The notes under the pieces: generated by a model
What the model saw: the letters and a program-made list of their open reading frames with translations, nothing else
What the model was told of the DNA's origin: nothing
The model's database searches: none
Part shown: piece after piece, positions 1-7,972 of the stretch
Numbering within the stretch: the first letter of the stretch is position 1
Layout of the letters: each line of letters begins with the position of its first letter
Position numbers and translations under genes: made by a program
NCBI GenBank assembly: GCA_017428115.1
Contig: JAFRRK010000004.1
Span: forward strand, 1-44,512
DNA from: Bacteroidales bacterium
Lineage (GTDB): Bacteria > Bacteroidota > Bacteroidia > Bacteroidales > P3
Direction of reading: 5' to 3'
Length of the DNA stretch: 44,512 nucleotides

Positions 1-21
1 ATTCTTAATTCTTAATTCTTA
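1..21. repeat. Heptamer tandem repeat ATTCTTA x3
   Basis: Three perfect copies of ATTCTTA run from the first base of the window, so the array may continue to the left. Another heptamer array lies inside the YfhO gene (8339-8366). Confidence 0.85.
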
Positions 22-391
22 CCTCCTGCCTCCCTCCTTTGTGCCTTCCTGTTTTCTTCGTCTGTAGAAGCGAAGGCACGACGAAGGCAGGGCGGGCGAT
101 TGACGGGTGTGTTACCGCCTTACTACTATTATTATACCGAAAAAGGCAAAAAATAGGGTGCCACTTTCAAGAAATAAAAGTGCCACCCGCCATGGTTCCT
201 CTACATATCGTTGAGTAGTAGTATGTTAGCTGTATGATAATTCCTAGTCCTACGATTATTAGTTGGAGAACAAACAACGACCAAACATATAACAGATGGA
301 TAACGGACTTAGGTATAGCGGGGCTATATGGCTTTTGGTCATCGGTCATTTTTAGGTGAATTGCAATGAAGCGCTTTCTTTTGTTTTTTTT

Positions 392-563
392 GCTCTAATG
401 TATGAAATGACTGATTTTTGCTCACTTCTCTCGATGTCGCGTCTCTCCGAGACGCTGATGGAGAGCATCTCCTGTCACCGCACTGCGCTTCGTTTGTATG
501 GTGTTATTAATATTCAGCCTCTCCGAGGCTGTTGAGAAATCAGTCATATATTGCATAAGAGCC
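392..563. repeat. Imperfect inverted-repeat element with two internal hairpins
   Basis: The arms are 392-417 and 537-562, with 21 of 26 positions matching by my count, including a perfect 11-bp core (ATGACTGATTT at 407-417 and its complement at 537-547). Between them are two perfect 7-bp hairpins that share the loop TCC: GCGTCTC/GAGACGC at 439-455 and CAGCCTC/GAGGCTG at 515-531. The shape fits a short palindromic repetitive element or a MITE-like remnant, or a structured RNA. No target duplication is obvious. Confidence 0.6.
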
Positions 564-710
564 GTTTTTTTTTACTCCTTATTGGTAAGGCGAGCATGTG
601 TCTTGCTTTTTTTTGTCTCTTTTTTTCGGTTCTGTTGTTGTGCTAATGGGCGGTGGCTGTATGCGCTATTGGCTGGCTGTGAGGTGTTGAGGTGGGAGGG
701 GGGAGTTTTT

Positions 711-744
711 TTTGTTGATGTGTGGTTTTTTTTGTGTATCTTTG
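711..744 (+). promoter_or_regulatory. Candidate Bacteroidetes promoter
   Basis: TTTG at 711-714 and TATCTTTG at 737-744 match the -33/-7 pattern TTTG...TAnnTTTG. The spacer is 22 nt, slightly longer than the usual 19-21. It sits 22 nt before the start codon at 767, which fits transcription of the membrane-protein gene and the genes after it. Confidence 0.45.
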
Positions 745-766
745 CATTTTATTTGTAATAATAGGT

Positions 767-1273
767 ATGACTATGAATGCTACTTTTGTTAAATGGGGTG
801 CACTGTGGCGCGTTGTGGCCATTGATGCGCTGTTGCTGATGGTGGCATGCTTGGTGCCGACGTTGTCGCATCTGTTGGCATGGCCTCTTTATCAATTGAA
901 TCCTATGATGTTGGTGTTGCTGGCAGGGATGCTGCTGGTCGGCGACAGGCGCAATGCCTATTTGCTGGCTGTGTTGCTGCCGGTGGTGTCGATGCTGGCG
1001 GTGGGTATGCCCACGCCGTTGAAGGCGCTGTGTATGGTGGCGGAGTATGCCACGCTGGTGTTTGTCTGTGGTAGGCTGCAGGCATGGAACGGCAGTTGGT
1101 TGGGCAGAACGGGTGCGCTGCTAGTGGCTGTGTTGGCCGGTAAGGTGGTGTACTACATGCTGAAGGCTTTAGTGCTGGCTCCGGCGGTGCTGGTGGGTAC
1201 ATCGGTGTGGCTGCAGCTAGGTGTGGCTGTGGTAGCGGCTGTTGTGTATGGTGTGCTAAAGGCTAAAAACTAA
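767..1273 (+). CDS. ECF transporter S component-like membrane protein
   Basis: This 168-residue protein is almost entirely hydrophobic with five or six membrane segments. It carries an NPMMLVLLAGMLLVGDRRNA segment followed by a Gly-Met-Pro turn, a pattern often seen in substrate-binding (S) subunits of energy-coupling-factor vitamin transporters. I chose ATG 767 because a promoter-like sequence lies just upstream and the longer frame (from 722) would start inside it. The secreted-protein gene follows 6 nt after the stop. No ECF ATPases are nearby, so the transport role rests on the fold-like pattern alone and the substrate is unknown. A generic membrane protein is the alternative. Confidence 0.55.
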   Translation: MTMNATFVKWGALWRVVAIDALLLMVACLVPTLSHLLAWPLYQLNPMMLVLLAGMLLVGDRRNAYLLAVLLPVVSMLAVGMPTPLKALCMVAEYATLVFVCGRLQAWNGSWLGRTGALLVAVLAGKVVYYMLKALVLAPAVLVGTSVWLQLGVAVVAAVVYGVLKAKN

Positions 1274-1279
1274 AGAGGT

Positions 1280-2074
1280 ATGCGTAAAGTACTGGTTCTG
1301 TTTTTTATGTTGGCCGCTGTTGTGGCCGTTGCTGCTGGGCAGGAGGTGCTTGACAGTAGTGCGGTGGGCAAGTGCGGTGGGCTTTTTTCGGTGAGTCCTA
1401 CGATGAAGGTTCGTTTTGCGCCAGGCAATTTGCAGTATCAACCCAGCACGCATTTGTGCCGTTTTGCGGCGGCTCAGACTGAGGTGATTGGTTGGAAGCC
1501 TTTTTATGGCAACGAGCGCTATAAAGGATGGATAGACCTCTTCGGCTGGGGCACGGCGATGCAGCCCACTAATTATTCGACCGACCCTGCGCAGTATGCT
1601 TTTGCCGATTGGGGTTTCTATTGCGGCCTGCCTACTGATGGAGGCAGACTATGGCGCACGCTGACGATGGATGAGTGGACTTATCTGCTTGCCAAGCGTC
1701 CCCGCGCCCGCAGGCTCTACGCTTTGGCGTATGTGGACAAGGTGTTTGGGCTGGTGTTGCTGCCCGACGGGTGGCGCTGCCCCAAGGGGGTGTATTTGAA
1801 GCCGGGCCCCAAGGAGGATTATGTGAATTGGTATAACGCTGAGAAATGGGCCATTCTTGAGGCTTCAGGGGCTGTGTTCCTGCCATGCGAGACGAGGCGT
1901 GTGGGTACTGATGCGGTGGGCAATGCCTCGGTGTGTCACTACTGGACGGCAACGCCTAACGATAAGAAACCCACTGAGGCGCTCTGTCTGCTGGTGGACA
2001 GCTATGTGCCAAGGGCCAGCTCGTCGGCCAAGTATATAGGTATGTCGGTGAGGCTGGTGCAGGAGGTGTTATGA
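1280..2074 (+). CDS. Secreted Fib_succ_major-like (C-type-lectin-like) protein
   Basis: The protein has 264 residues. An N-terminal signal peptide (MRKVLVLFFMLAAVVAVAAG) predicts export. The mature part has the phrases VRFAPGNLQYQ, GWIDLFGWGT, HYWTATP and, near the C-terminus, MSVRLVQ. Such wording is common in Bacteroidetes and Fibrobacter secreted proteins of the major-paralogous/DUF1566-like class, which adopt C-type-lectin-like folds. An AAAGAGG ribosome-binding site lies 3-9 nt before ATG 1280. The stop overlaps the next start by 4 nt (ATGA), so it is probably cotranslated with the cytidylyltransferase gene. A surface or binding role is inferred and no ligand can be named. Confidence 0.65.
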   Translation: MRKVLVLFFMLAAVVAVAAGQEVLDSSAVGKCGGLFSVSPTMKVRFAPGNLQYQPSTHLCRFAAAQTEVIGWKPFYGNERYKGWIDLFGWGTAMQPTNYSTDPAQYAFADWGFYCGLPTDGGRLWRTLTMDEWTYLLAKRPRARRLYALAYVDKVFGLVLLPDGWRCPKGVYLKPGPKEDYVNWYNAEKWAILEASGAVFLPCETRRVGTDAVGNASVCHYWTATPNDKKPTEALCLLVDSYVPRASSSAKYIGMSVRLVQEVL

Positions 2075-2760
2075 ATATTGCGGTGGTATTGGCGGGGGGC
2101 ACAGGCAGCCGTGTGGGCGGTCCGGTGCCAAAGCAGTTTTTGATGCTGGATGGCCGCACTGTGATAGAACGCAGCATCGACGCTTTTGACCAGGCTGAGG
2201 GTATTGATGAAGTGGCTGTGGTGGTTCATCCCGACTGGATGGAGCATTTGCGGCAGCTGGAGGGACGCAACCATTGGCATAGGGTGAAACGCCTTATTGA
2301 GGGTGGGACGGAACGCTATATGTCGACTCTCAACGCCATATCGTCCTATATCGACTACCCCGACGATACAAACTTGCTATTGCACGATGCGGCAAGGCCT
2401 TTTGTGTCGCTGGCGGTGATAGCGAGGGTGGTGGAGGCTCTGAAAGGGCATGAGGCTGTGGGTGTGGGTATTCCTTCGACTGATACGGTGTGGGAGGTGC
2501 GTCAGGATTTTGACCGCGAGCTTTCAAAATTTATTGTCCGCATTCCTGAGCGTAGCACAATGTGGCGTGCACAGACCCCACAGGCTTTCCGTCTGCCACT
2601 GATACGCGACGCCTACCAATGTGCTCTGCAAGACCCCCACTTTTGTGCTACGGACGACTGCGGGGTGGTGCGCCGCTATATGCCAGGTTGTAAGATACAC
2701 CTTGTTGAGGGTGAAGAATGTAACCGCAAGATTACTTTTGCTGAGGACATGATGAAGTAG
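2071..2760 (+). CDS. IspD/TarI-family cytidylyltransferase
   Basis: This 229-residue enzyme transfers CMP from CTP to a sugar or polyol phosphate. The N-terminal nucleotide-binding loop AGGTGSRVGGPVPKQF, the HDAARPFV motif (about residue 107) and AQTPQAF (about 170) are all present, so it should be active. IspD (methylerythritol-phosphate pathway) and TarI (CDP-ribitol synthesis for wall polymers) share this fold and cannot be told apart by motif reading. The neighbours decide: TagD-like and TagF-like genes lie downstream, which favours CDP-polyol synthesis for a surface polymer. The start overlaps the upstream stop (ATGA). Confidence 0.8.
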   Translation: MNIAVVLAGGTGSRVGGPVPKQFLMLDGRTVIERSIDAFDQAEGIDEVAVVVHPDWMEHLRQLEGRNHWHRVKRLIEGGTERYMSTLNAISSYIDYPDDTNLLLHDAARPFVSLAVIARVVEALKGHEAVGVGIPSTDTVWEVRQDFDRELSKFIVRIPERSTMWRAQTPQAFRLPLIRDAYQCALQDPHFCATDDCGVVRRYMPGCKIHLVEGEECNRKITFAEDMMK

Positions 2761-2831
2761 GGATATGGATTGAAGTTTCACTTTAATATGCTGCAATTCA
2801 GTTCAAACACTAATTTTTAAACTATACTCCT

Positions 2832-3866
2832 ATGGTTGATAAAAATTATTGCTGCAATTCGTTTTTGATATACCGCTATATTGCTGATGAGGGTATGCGC
2901 TTCAGTGAGAATGTGTCGCCTTATTTCTTTAAGGCTCCTGCGAAGGAATATCCTATTGGCGGGCTGGAGGATACAGAGCGTGCCATAAAGGACTATATCG
3001 ACGGCATCGTGAAGGGTGGCGGCAGGCTGGGGCTGGCTTTGTCGGGTGGCATAGACTCTGCAATCTTGGCTCGTTATGTGCCTAAGGATACGCCTACGTA
3101 TACGTTCCACTGTGTGGCTCCGGGGACTTTGGACGAGACGGCTCAGGCTCGTCGTTATGCCGAGGCTTGCGGGTTGAAGAATTATGTGATTGACATTACG
3201 TGGGACGATGTGCTGGCTAATGCCGATGTGTTGATGCGCCATAAGGGTGCTCCTATCCATAGTATCGAGGCACAGATTTATGCGGCGGCGCGGCAGGCTC
3301 GTCTCGACGGCGTTACGCACTTGCTTTTTGGCGAAAATGCCGATATTGTGTTTGGCGGCATGGACGGATTGCTGTCGCAGGATTGGGATTTTGACTCTTT
3401 TGTGAAGCGCTATGCCTATCTCGACCCTACCAAGGTGCTGAAGGAGGGCAGATGGGTGTTGGAGCCGTTCGAACGATATAGGCAGGGGAATGCTATCGAT
3501 TTTTACGGCTTCATACGCCACTATTTTTATTATGAGGCGAACAACTCGTACGATAATGCCTGCTCGACAGCCGGTGTGCAGTATTCCACCCCATTCAATT
3601 GTATGCGCCTCACTTTTACTCTCGACTACAACCGCATACGCAGTGGCGACACTAAATATATTTTGCGTCAGCTTTTTAACCGCCTCTATCCCGATATGGG
3701 GCAGCCCGTGAAGGTACCAATGCCTCGTGCTGTGGGTGAATGGTTGCGCGACTGGGAGGGGCCTGTGCGCCCCGAATTTCTGCCTCATTGTGCCGACGGG
3801 CTGAAGGGCGACCAGAGATGGATGATTTTTATTTTGGAACGTTTTTTGAATAGTTTGGATTTATGA
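2832..3866 (+). CDS. Asparagine-synthase-like ATP-pyrophosphatase enzyme
   Basis: This is a 344-residue protein of the N-type ATP-pyrophosphatase class. The PP-loop LALSGGIDSA (residues about 66-75) binds ATP and activates a carboxylate or similar group as an adenylate. The glutaminase domain of true asparagine synthetase AsnB is absent, since the N-terminus starts just before the synthase domain. Such stand-alone domains occur in polysaccharide loci, where they amidate or modify sugars, and the locus here suggests such a role. The stop overlaps the DUF362 gene start by 4 nt. The substrate is unknown. Confidence 0.75.
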   Translation: MVDKNYCCNSFLIYRYIADEGMRFSENVSPYFFKAPAKEYPIGGLEDTERAIKDYIDGIVKGGGRLGLALSGGIDSAILARYVPKDTPTYTFHCVAPGTLDETAQARRYAEACGLKNYVIDITWDDVLANADVLMRHKGAPIHSIEAQIYAAARQARLDGVTHLLFGENADIVFGGMDGLLSQDWDFDSFVKRYAYLDPTKVLKEGRWVLEPFERYRQGNAIDFYGFIRHYFYYEANNSYDNACSTAGVQYSTPFNCMRLTFTLDYNRIRSGDTKYILRQLFNRLYPDMGQPVKVPMPRAVGEWLRDWEGPVRPEFLPHCADGLKGDQRWMIFILERFLNSLDL

Positions 3867-5086
3867 GCATTTTTCCTCAGGTGGCTATTGCCACCGCCGA
3901 CAGCTACAGCCCTCAGCAGGTGAATGCTGCCATGGACAGCATGATGGCTGCGTTGGGACTGGACCCCGCTAACCCTTTCAAGGATTTGGTGAAACCGGGT
4001 ATGCGTGTGTTTATCAAACCTAACTGGGTGGCATCGCGTTGGCGCGAATCGTGTCCACATAGGGACAGTCTCTATTGTGTGATTACCCACCCTGCCGTGA
4101 TTGAGGCGGTGGCAGACCGTGTGGCCAAGGCATTGCACGGTGAAGGGGAGATAATTATTGCCGACAATCCCTCTATTGATGCCGACTTTGAGGAACTTAT
4201 GCAGTTTACTGGCATTAGGAGGCTTCAAGATAAGTACACGGTGCCATGTAGGATTTACGACTTGCGTCCTTTGGTGTGTAAGGATTTGAAGGACTACGGC
4301 AAACGCGACAAGATGGCACATCAGGCAGGCGACCCGCTGGGCGAGGTGCAGGTGAATTTGGGGGGCAAAAGCCTGCTGCACGATGTGGACTCGACGCTGT
4401 TTCGCGGCGTGTTTGACGAAAGGGAGGAGACTGTGGCGGCCCACACTGGCGACACTCAGCTATACACTTTCTCACGCAGTCTGTATGATGCCGATGTCTA
4501 TATCTCTGTGCCAAAATTGAAGACGCATCAGAAGGTGGGCGCCACGCTCAATTTGAAAGGTCTGGTGGGTTCTATCACGCAAAAGAACCAGTTGGTGCAT
4601 TGGCGGGTGGGCACTCCCGAGACAGGCGGCGACGAGTATCCCGACCTGAAGAGTTACGAGGCAGCGCAACATGCCAAGGTGACCCACCGCGGTGCCCATC
4701 CCTGCAACGACACAATATGGCGCATGGTGGCAGATTTGTATCAGGCATTGCTTACTAGGCCGCGCGGCTATTTTACTGTTATCGACGGCATCATGGCTGG
4801 CGAGGGCTACGGACCTTTCTGCCCCACGGCTAAATATGCTAATTCGCTCATTGCTTCGTCTAACCTTCTTTATGCCGATATTGCAGCGGTGCGCTATATG
4901 GGTTTCGACCCTAGGAAGATAAAGTATCTCAACTTTTTTATCCAACAGGAGAAAATTGACTTATCCGCCCTGGGGGTGGCTTTAGATGGTGTGGCGATGG
5001 AGCATTTCTTCGACTCTCCGTCGCGATATAAGGATTTCTTGTTGCCTGAGGCATGGAACTTGATAAAGTGGAATTTGGATTACTAA
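3863..5086 (+). CDS. DUF362 domain protein
   Basis: This 407-residue protein shows the DUF362 landmarks: MRVFIKPNWV near residue 50, and VPKLKTHQKVGATLNLKGLVG around residue 215-235, the region where the family has conserved Lys-Thr-His. Near the C-terminus are a GxGYGP-like loop (AGEGYGPFCP) and a Leu/Ala-rich segment. DUF362 proteins are often found with surface-polymer or iron-sulfur genes, but their reaction is not established. No CxxCxxC ferredoxin motif is visible. It starts inside the stop of the asparagine-synthase-like gene (ATGA), so the two are translationally coupled. A gap of 125 bp separates it from the TagD-like gene. Confidence 0.75.
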   Translation: MSIFPQVAIATADSYSPQQVNAAMDSMMAALGLDPANPFKDLVKPGMRVFIKPNWVASRWRESCPHRDSLYCVITHPAVIEAVADRVAKALHGEGEIIIADNPSIDADFEELMQFTGIRRLQDKYTVPCRIYDLRPLVCKDLKDYGKRDKMAHQAGDPLGEVQVNLGGKSLLHDVDSTLFRGVFDEREETVAAHTGDTQLYTFSRSLYDADVYISVPKLKTHQKVGATLNLKGLVGSITQKNQLVHWRVGTPETGGDEYPDLKSYEAAQHAKVTHRGAHPCNDTIWRMVADLYQALLTRPRGYFTVIDGIMAGEGYGPFCPTAKYANSLIASSNLLYADIAAVRYMGFDPRKIKYLNFFIQQEKIDLSALGVALDGVAMEHFFDSPSRYKDFLLPEAWNLIKWNLDY

Positions 5087-5211
5087 AGGCTAATTGTGTG
5101 TTGTGACCGTTTTTTATGCCGAGTGCAGTTAGGGCAAGACCGGCTGATGTGGCGAAGAAAATACCTGAAGATAATGAATGTTAATAATCTACGATAATAG
5201 TCAGATAAAAA

Positions 5212-5640
5212 ATGATAATAGGATACACTACAGGGGTGTTCGACCTCTTCCATATCGGCCACCTCAATCTGCTGCGTCGTGCTAAGGAACAGTGCGACTA
5301 TTTGATTGTGGGTGTTACGGTGGACGAGCTGGTGCTGTATAAGAATAAGCATGCGGTTATCCCCTTTGAGGAACGTATTGAGATTGTGCGTAGTATAAAG
5401 TATGTGGACGAGGCTGTGCCACAGGTGAATATGAATAAGATGGAGGCATGGGAACGTTATCACTTTCACCGCATGTTTGTCGGCGACGACTGGAAGGGTA
5501 CGGACAAGTGGAACCGTATTGAGGAGGAGATGCGCTCGGTGGGGGTGGAGCTGATTTACTTCCCTTATACTAAGGGTACATCTAGCACGCTTATCAACCA
5601 GGTGCTGCTGAAGCTGCGCGACAGCAGTTTTGTTCTGTAA
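5212..5640 (+). CDS. TagD-like glycerol-3-phosphate cytidylyltransferase
   Basis: This 142-residue protein matches the usual TagD length. The nucleotidyltransferase HxGH signature is present as DLFHIGHLNLL (residues about 11-21), with the family's GDDW motif (VGDDWKG, about 91-97) and a C-terminal TKGTSST segment equivalent to the RxxGISTT motif that contacts CTP. The expected reaction is CTP plus sn-glycerol-3-phosphate to CDP-glycerol, the donor for the polymerase-like gene just downstream (15 nt gap). Some relatives act on other substrates (FAD synthase, ethanolamine-phosphate, heptose), so glycerol is inferred from similarity and context. Confidence 0.85.
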   Translation: MIIGYTTGVFDLFHIGHLNLLRRAKEQCDYLIVGVTVDELVLYKNKHAVIPFEERIEIVRSIKYVDEAVPQVNMNKMEAWERYHFHRMFVGDDWKGTDKWNRIEEEMRSVGVELIYFPYTKGTSSTLINQVLLKLRDSSFVL

Positions 5641-5655
5641 CACAAATAATAGGGT

Positions 5656-6993
5656 ATGTCGCTGCGCCATTGGTTTCGTGAACGGTATATGACTTCGCCG
5701 CTGGTGTATAACCTGCGTTTGGTGTGGGAGTATCACGACTTTTTCCGCACCCGCATCCCTTTTGTTTATAGGCGGTTTTTGCGTGACAATATTGCCTCGT
5801 CGCGCCGTGCTGCCGCTAAGCTGAAAGGGAAGGAGGTGGTGGAGGTGGCTTTCTTTTTGTCAATTCCGGGCATGTGGAAGGCGGACTATCTGTTTCGCCG
5901 CATGCAGCAGGATCTTCGTTTCCACCCCTATGTGGTGATTATTCCTTATACTGTTTTTAAGGGTTTTGACAAGGAGGAGATGTGGCGCACCCTGCGACGC
6001 ACTGAACATTTTGTGCAGGAGCGCGGCTTTGAATATGTGATTCCCTACGATGCCCAACACCGCCGCTGGCGCGACATTCGCAGGAAGGAGAATCCCGATG
6101 TGGTTTTTTACTCGCTCCCCTACAAGGATATGGAACGCAAGTATTATGTGTATCATTTCCGCGACCGCCTCACGTGCTATATTCCTTACGCTTTCACTTC
6201 GATGAATGTGTATAAGGCCAACTACGATATTATCTCGATCAACAGCTACGGTTGTGTCTTTACCGAAACTTCGATGCACTTGGAGTTTGCACGACGCTAC
6301 AGCCATTCGCACGGCGACAATTTCGAGGTGGTGGGCTGCCCTGGCTGTGAGGTTTATCAGCTGCCTGACTATAAGCCGCAGGAGGTGTGGAAGCCTCAGC
6401 CTAGTCCCACGAAACGGGTGATATGGGCTCCACATCACAGCATCAGCGATGTGTTTTCGATTTCTACCTTTCTGGAGAATTGCGATTTAATGGTTCGCCT
6501 AGCCAAGGAGTATGAGGACAGGATACAGTTTGCCTTCAAGCCCCATCCTACACTTAAGTTTAAGTTGCAGAAGTTGTGGGGGGTGGAACGCACTGAAGCC
6601 TACTACCGCCAGTGGGAGCTGATGCCTAACACTCAGCTTGAAGAGGCGGGTTATGTGGACCTGTTCTATGGGTCGGATGCGATGATGCACGACAGCGGCG
6701 GCTTTACGACTGAGTATCTTTATATGCAAAAGCCGGTGATGTATCTGGTGAAGGACGATAGGCCGCGCGGCCAGTTCAATGCCTTTGGTGCCTTGGCGTT
6801 CGACCAGCACTATATGGGGCGCTGCGAGGAGGATGTGCGCCACTTTTTGGACGAGGTGGTGTTGAGTGGAAACGACCCCATGAGTGAGGGACGCCGACGC
6901 TTTTATGAGACTTACCTCGCCTCGCCCGACGGGCTGTTGCCCTCGCAGCGTATCATCAATGTGCTGCTCAGACTGATGGATGGCGAGGGTTGA
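5656..6993 (+). CDS. CDP-glycerol glycerophosphotransferase-like protein (TagB/TagF family)
   Basis: This 445-residue protein has the two-part GT-B-like arrangement of TagF/TagB proteins. The conserved C-terminal signatures are there: VIWAPHHSIS (about residue 255), FAFKPHPTLKF (about 295) and MMHDSGGFTTEYLYMQKPVM (about 345-365). The histidines and the Asp-Ser-Gly segment correspond to the donor-binding site. It would transfer glycerol- or ribitol-phosphate from a CDP donor to a membrane-linked glycan. No polytopic membrane segment is visible, so peripheral attachment is likely. Together with the TagD-like gene it suggests a phosphopolyol decoration of a capsule, O-antigen or glycolipid. The stop lies 7 nt from the stop of the convergent GT2 gene. 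Confidence 0.8.
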   Translation: MSLRHWFRERYMTSPLVYNLRLVWEYHDFFRTRIPFVYRRFLRDNIASSRRAAAKLKGKEVVEVAFFLSIPGMWKADYLFRRMQQDLRFHPYVVIIPYTVFKGFDKEEMWRTLRRTEHFVQERGFEYVIPYDAQHRRWRDIRRKENPDVVFYSLPYKDMERKYYVYHFRDRLTCYIPYAFTSMNVYKANYDIISINSYGCVFTETSMHLEFARRYSHSHGDNFEVVGCPGCEVYQLPDYKPQEVWKPQPSPTKRVIWAPHHSISDVFSISTFLENCDLMVRLAKEYEDRIQFAFKPHPTLKFKLQKLWGVERTEAYYRQWELMPNTQLEEAGYVDLFYGSDAMMHDSGGFTTEYLYMQKPVMYLVKDDRPRGQFNAFGALAFDQHYMGRCEEDVRHFLDEVVLSGNDPMSEGRRRFYETYLASPDGLLPSQRIINVLLRLMDGEG

Positions 6994-7000
6994 AGAAGAA

Positions 7001-7903
7001 CTATCGACCTAGTAGCCCGCGGGTGACGTTGCGACGAAAGGCAACCAACTTGTTGCCCTTGGAGCATTGTCCGCGCAAGGCAAAACCACACCACAATGCT
7101 ATTGTGCCGACCCATTTTACCAGCTCTTGGAGCAGGCGGTGGCGATATTTTGCCTTGGAAATCTGTTGGGTGCGATAGCGTTCGCTAACGCCGATGCCAT
7201 GGGTGAGGCGGTCGAAATAGTCTTGGGTAAGCTTACTTGGTGGGATGATGTGGTAGAGTATGGCAGTGGGGAGGTAGTAGAACTTCATGCCACAGGTGGT
7301 CATCTTGTCGTAAAGGTCTTTTTCTTCGGCACCGATGAGGCTGCTGCCCTTGCGTCCTAATTCTACGTTGAAGAGTCCCACAGTGTCGAAGACGCTGCGT
7401 CGATAGCACGAGTTGCCGCCGCCGGGGTAGGCCCCGTGGGCAAAGGGTCGGGGCTTGTCGCCCAGGTATAGGCGGCCGGTGACGAGCTGCCGGGTGTAGT
7501 GCGACATCCATGAGGGCTCTTCGGTTTCGTAGACGGGCAGTATGGGGCCTCCTGCCGCCACCGCGTCGGGGGTGGCGGCAAAGAAGTCGGCATAGGTGCG
7601 CAGATAGTCGGGGTTGACGGTGGCATCGTCGTCCACATAGGCCAGCAGGTCGCCCCGCGACTTGCTGATGCCCCGGTTGCGGGCGTGCGACAGCCCTTGG
7701 TGTGGCTCTACGTAGTAGCGGAACTGCACTTGCGGATGGTCGGCTTCGAAACGTCGACACTCGTCCTCGGTGTGGTCGGTGCTGTTGTTGTTGACCAATA
7801 CTATTTCGTACTGGTCGTGTGGGTATTGGTTCTCGGCCACGCTGTGCAGCACGTTGTAGATATACTTGTCGCGGTTGTAGGTGCAGATGATTACGGAAAT
7901 CAT
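7001..7903 (-). CDS. Family 2 glycosyltransferase
   Basis: This 300-residue protein begins with the canonical GT2 start MISVIICTYNRDKYI. It has a VNNNSTDHTED segment near residue 37, HARNRGISKSRGDLLAYVDDDA with the metal-binding D-D-D about residue 93, and a GAEEKDLYDKM region near 190, where the catalytic acidic residue usually sits. No strong membrane segment follows, so it should act in the cytoplasm on a lipid-linked or nucleotide-sugar acceptor. It is the last gene of the minus-strand run. The acceptor and sugar cannot be told from sequence. Confidence 0.85.
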   Translation of the reverse strand: MISVIICTYNRDKYIYNVLHSVAENQYPHDQYEIVLVNNNSTDHTEDECRRFEADHPQVQFRYYVEPHQGLSHARNRGISKSRGDLLAYVDDDATVNPDYLRTYADFFAATPDAVAAGGPILPVYETEEPSWMSHYTRQLVTGRLYLGDKPRPFAHGAYPGGGNSCYRRSVFDTVGLFNVELGRKGSSLIGAEEKDLYDKMTTCGMKFYYLPTAILYHIIPPSKLTQDYFDRLTHGIGVSERYRTQQISKAKYRHRLLQELVKWVGTIALWCGFALRGQCSKGNKLVAFRRNVTRGLLGR

Positions 7904-7972
7904 AACAGAGGGGGTTGTCAGGTGGGTAAGTGGGTGAAAGATTAGGGTATTGGGTGAGTTGATATATGTGTT

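Larger units (their letters stand above)
1..766. other. Gene-poor intergenic stretch
   Basis: I see no convincing gene here. A 60-codon minus-strand frame at 349-167 would encode a short protein with one hydrophobic segment, and an 86-codon plus frame at 498-758 is rich in Phe, Cys and Val. Neither has a clear start signal or a recognisable family. What the stretch does hold is a heptamer tandem repeat at its left edge, an imperfect inverted repeat with two internal hairpins (392-563), and a promoter-like sequence just before the first gene. Confidence 0.6.

Noticed and set aside
167-349. 60-residue minus-strand frame with a hydrophobic segment
   Set aside because: No ribosome-binding site or promoter match and no recognisable family; kept only as a remark in the intergenic entry.
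498-758. 86-codon plus-strand frame
   Set aside because: Composition is skewed to Phe and Cys, it crosses the inverted-repeat element and the promoter of the next gene, and it has no family match.
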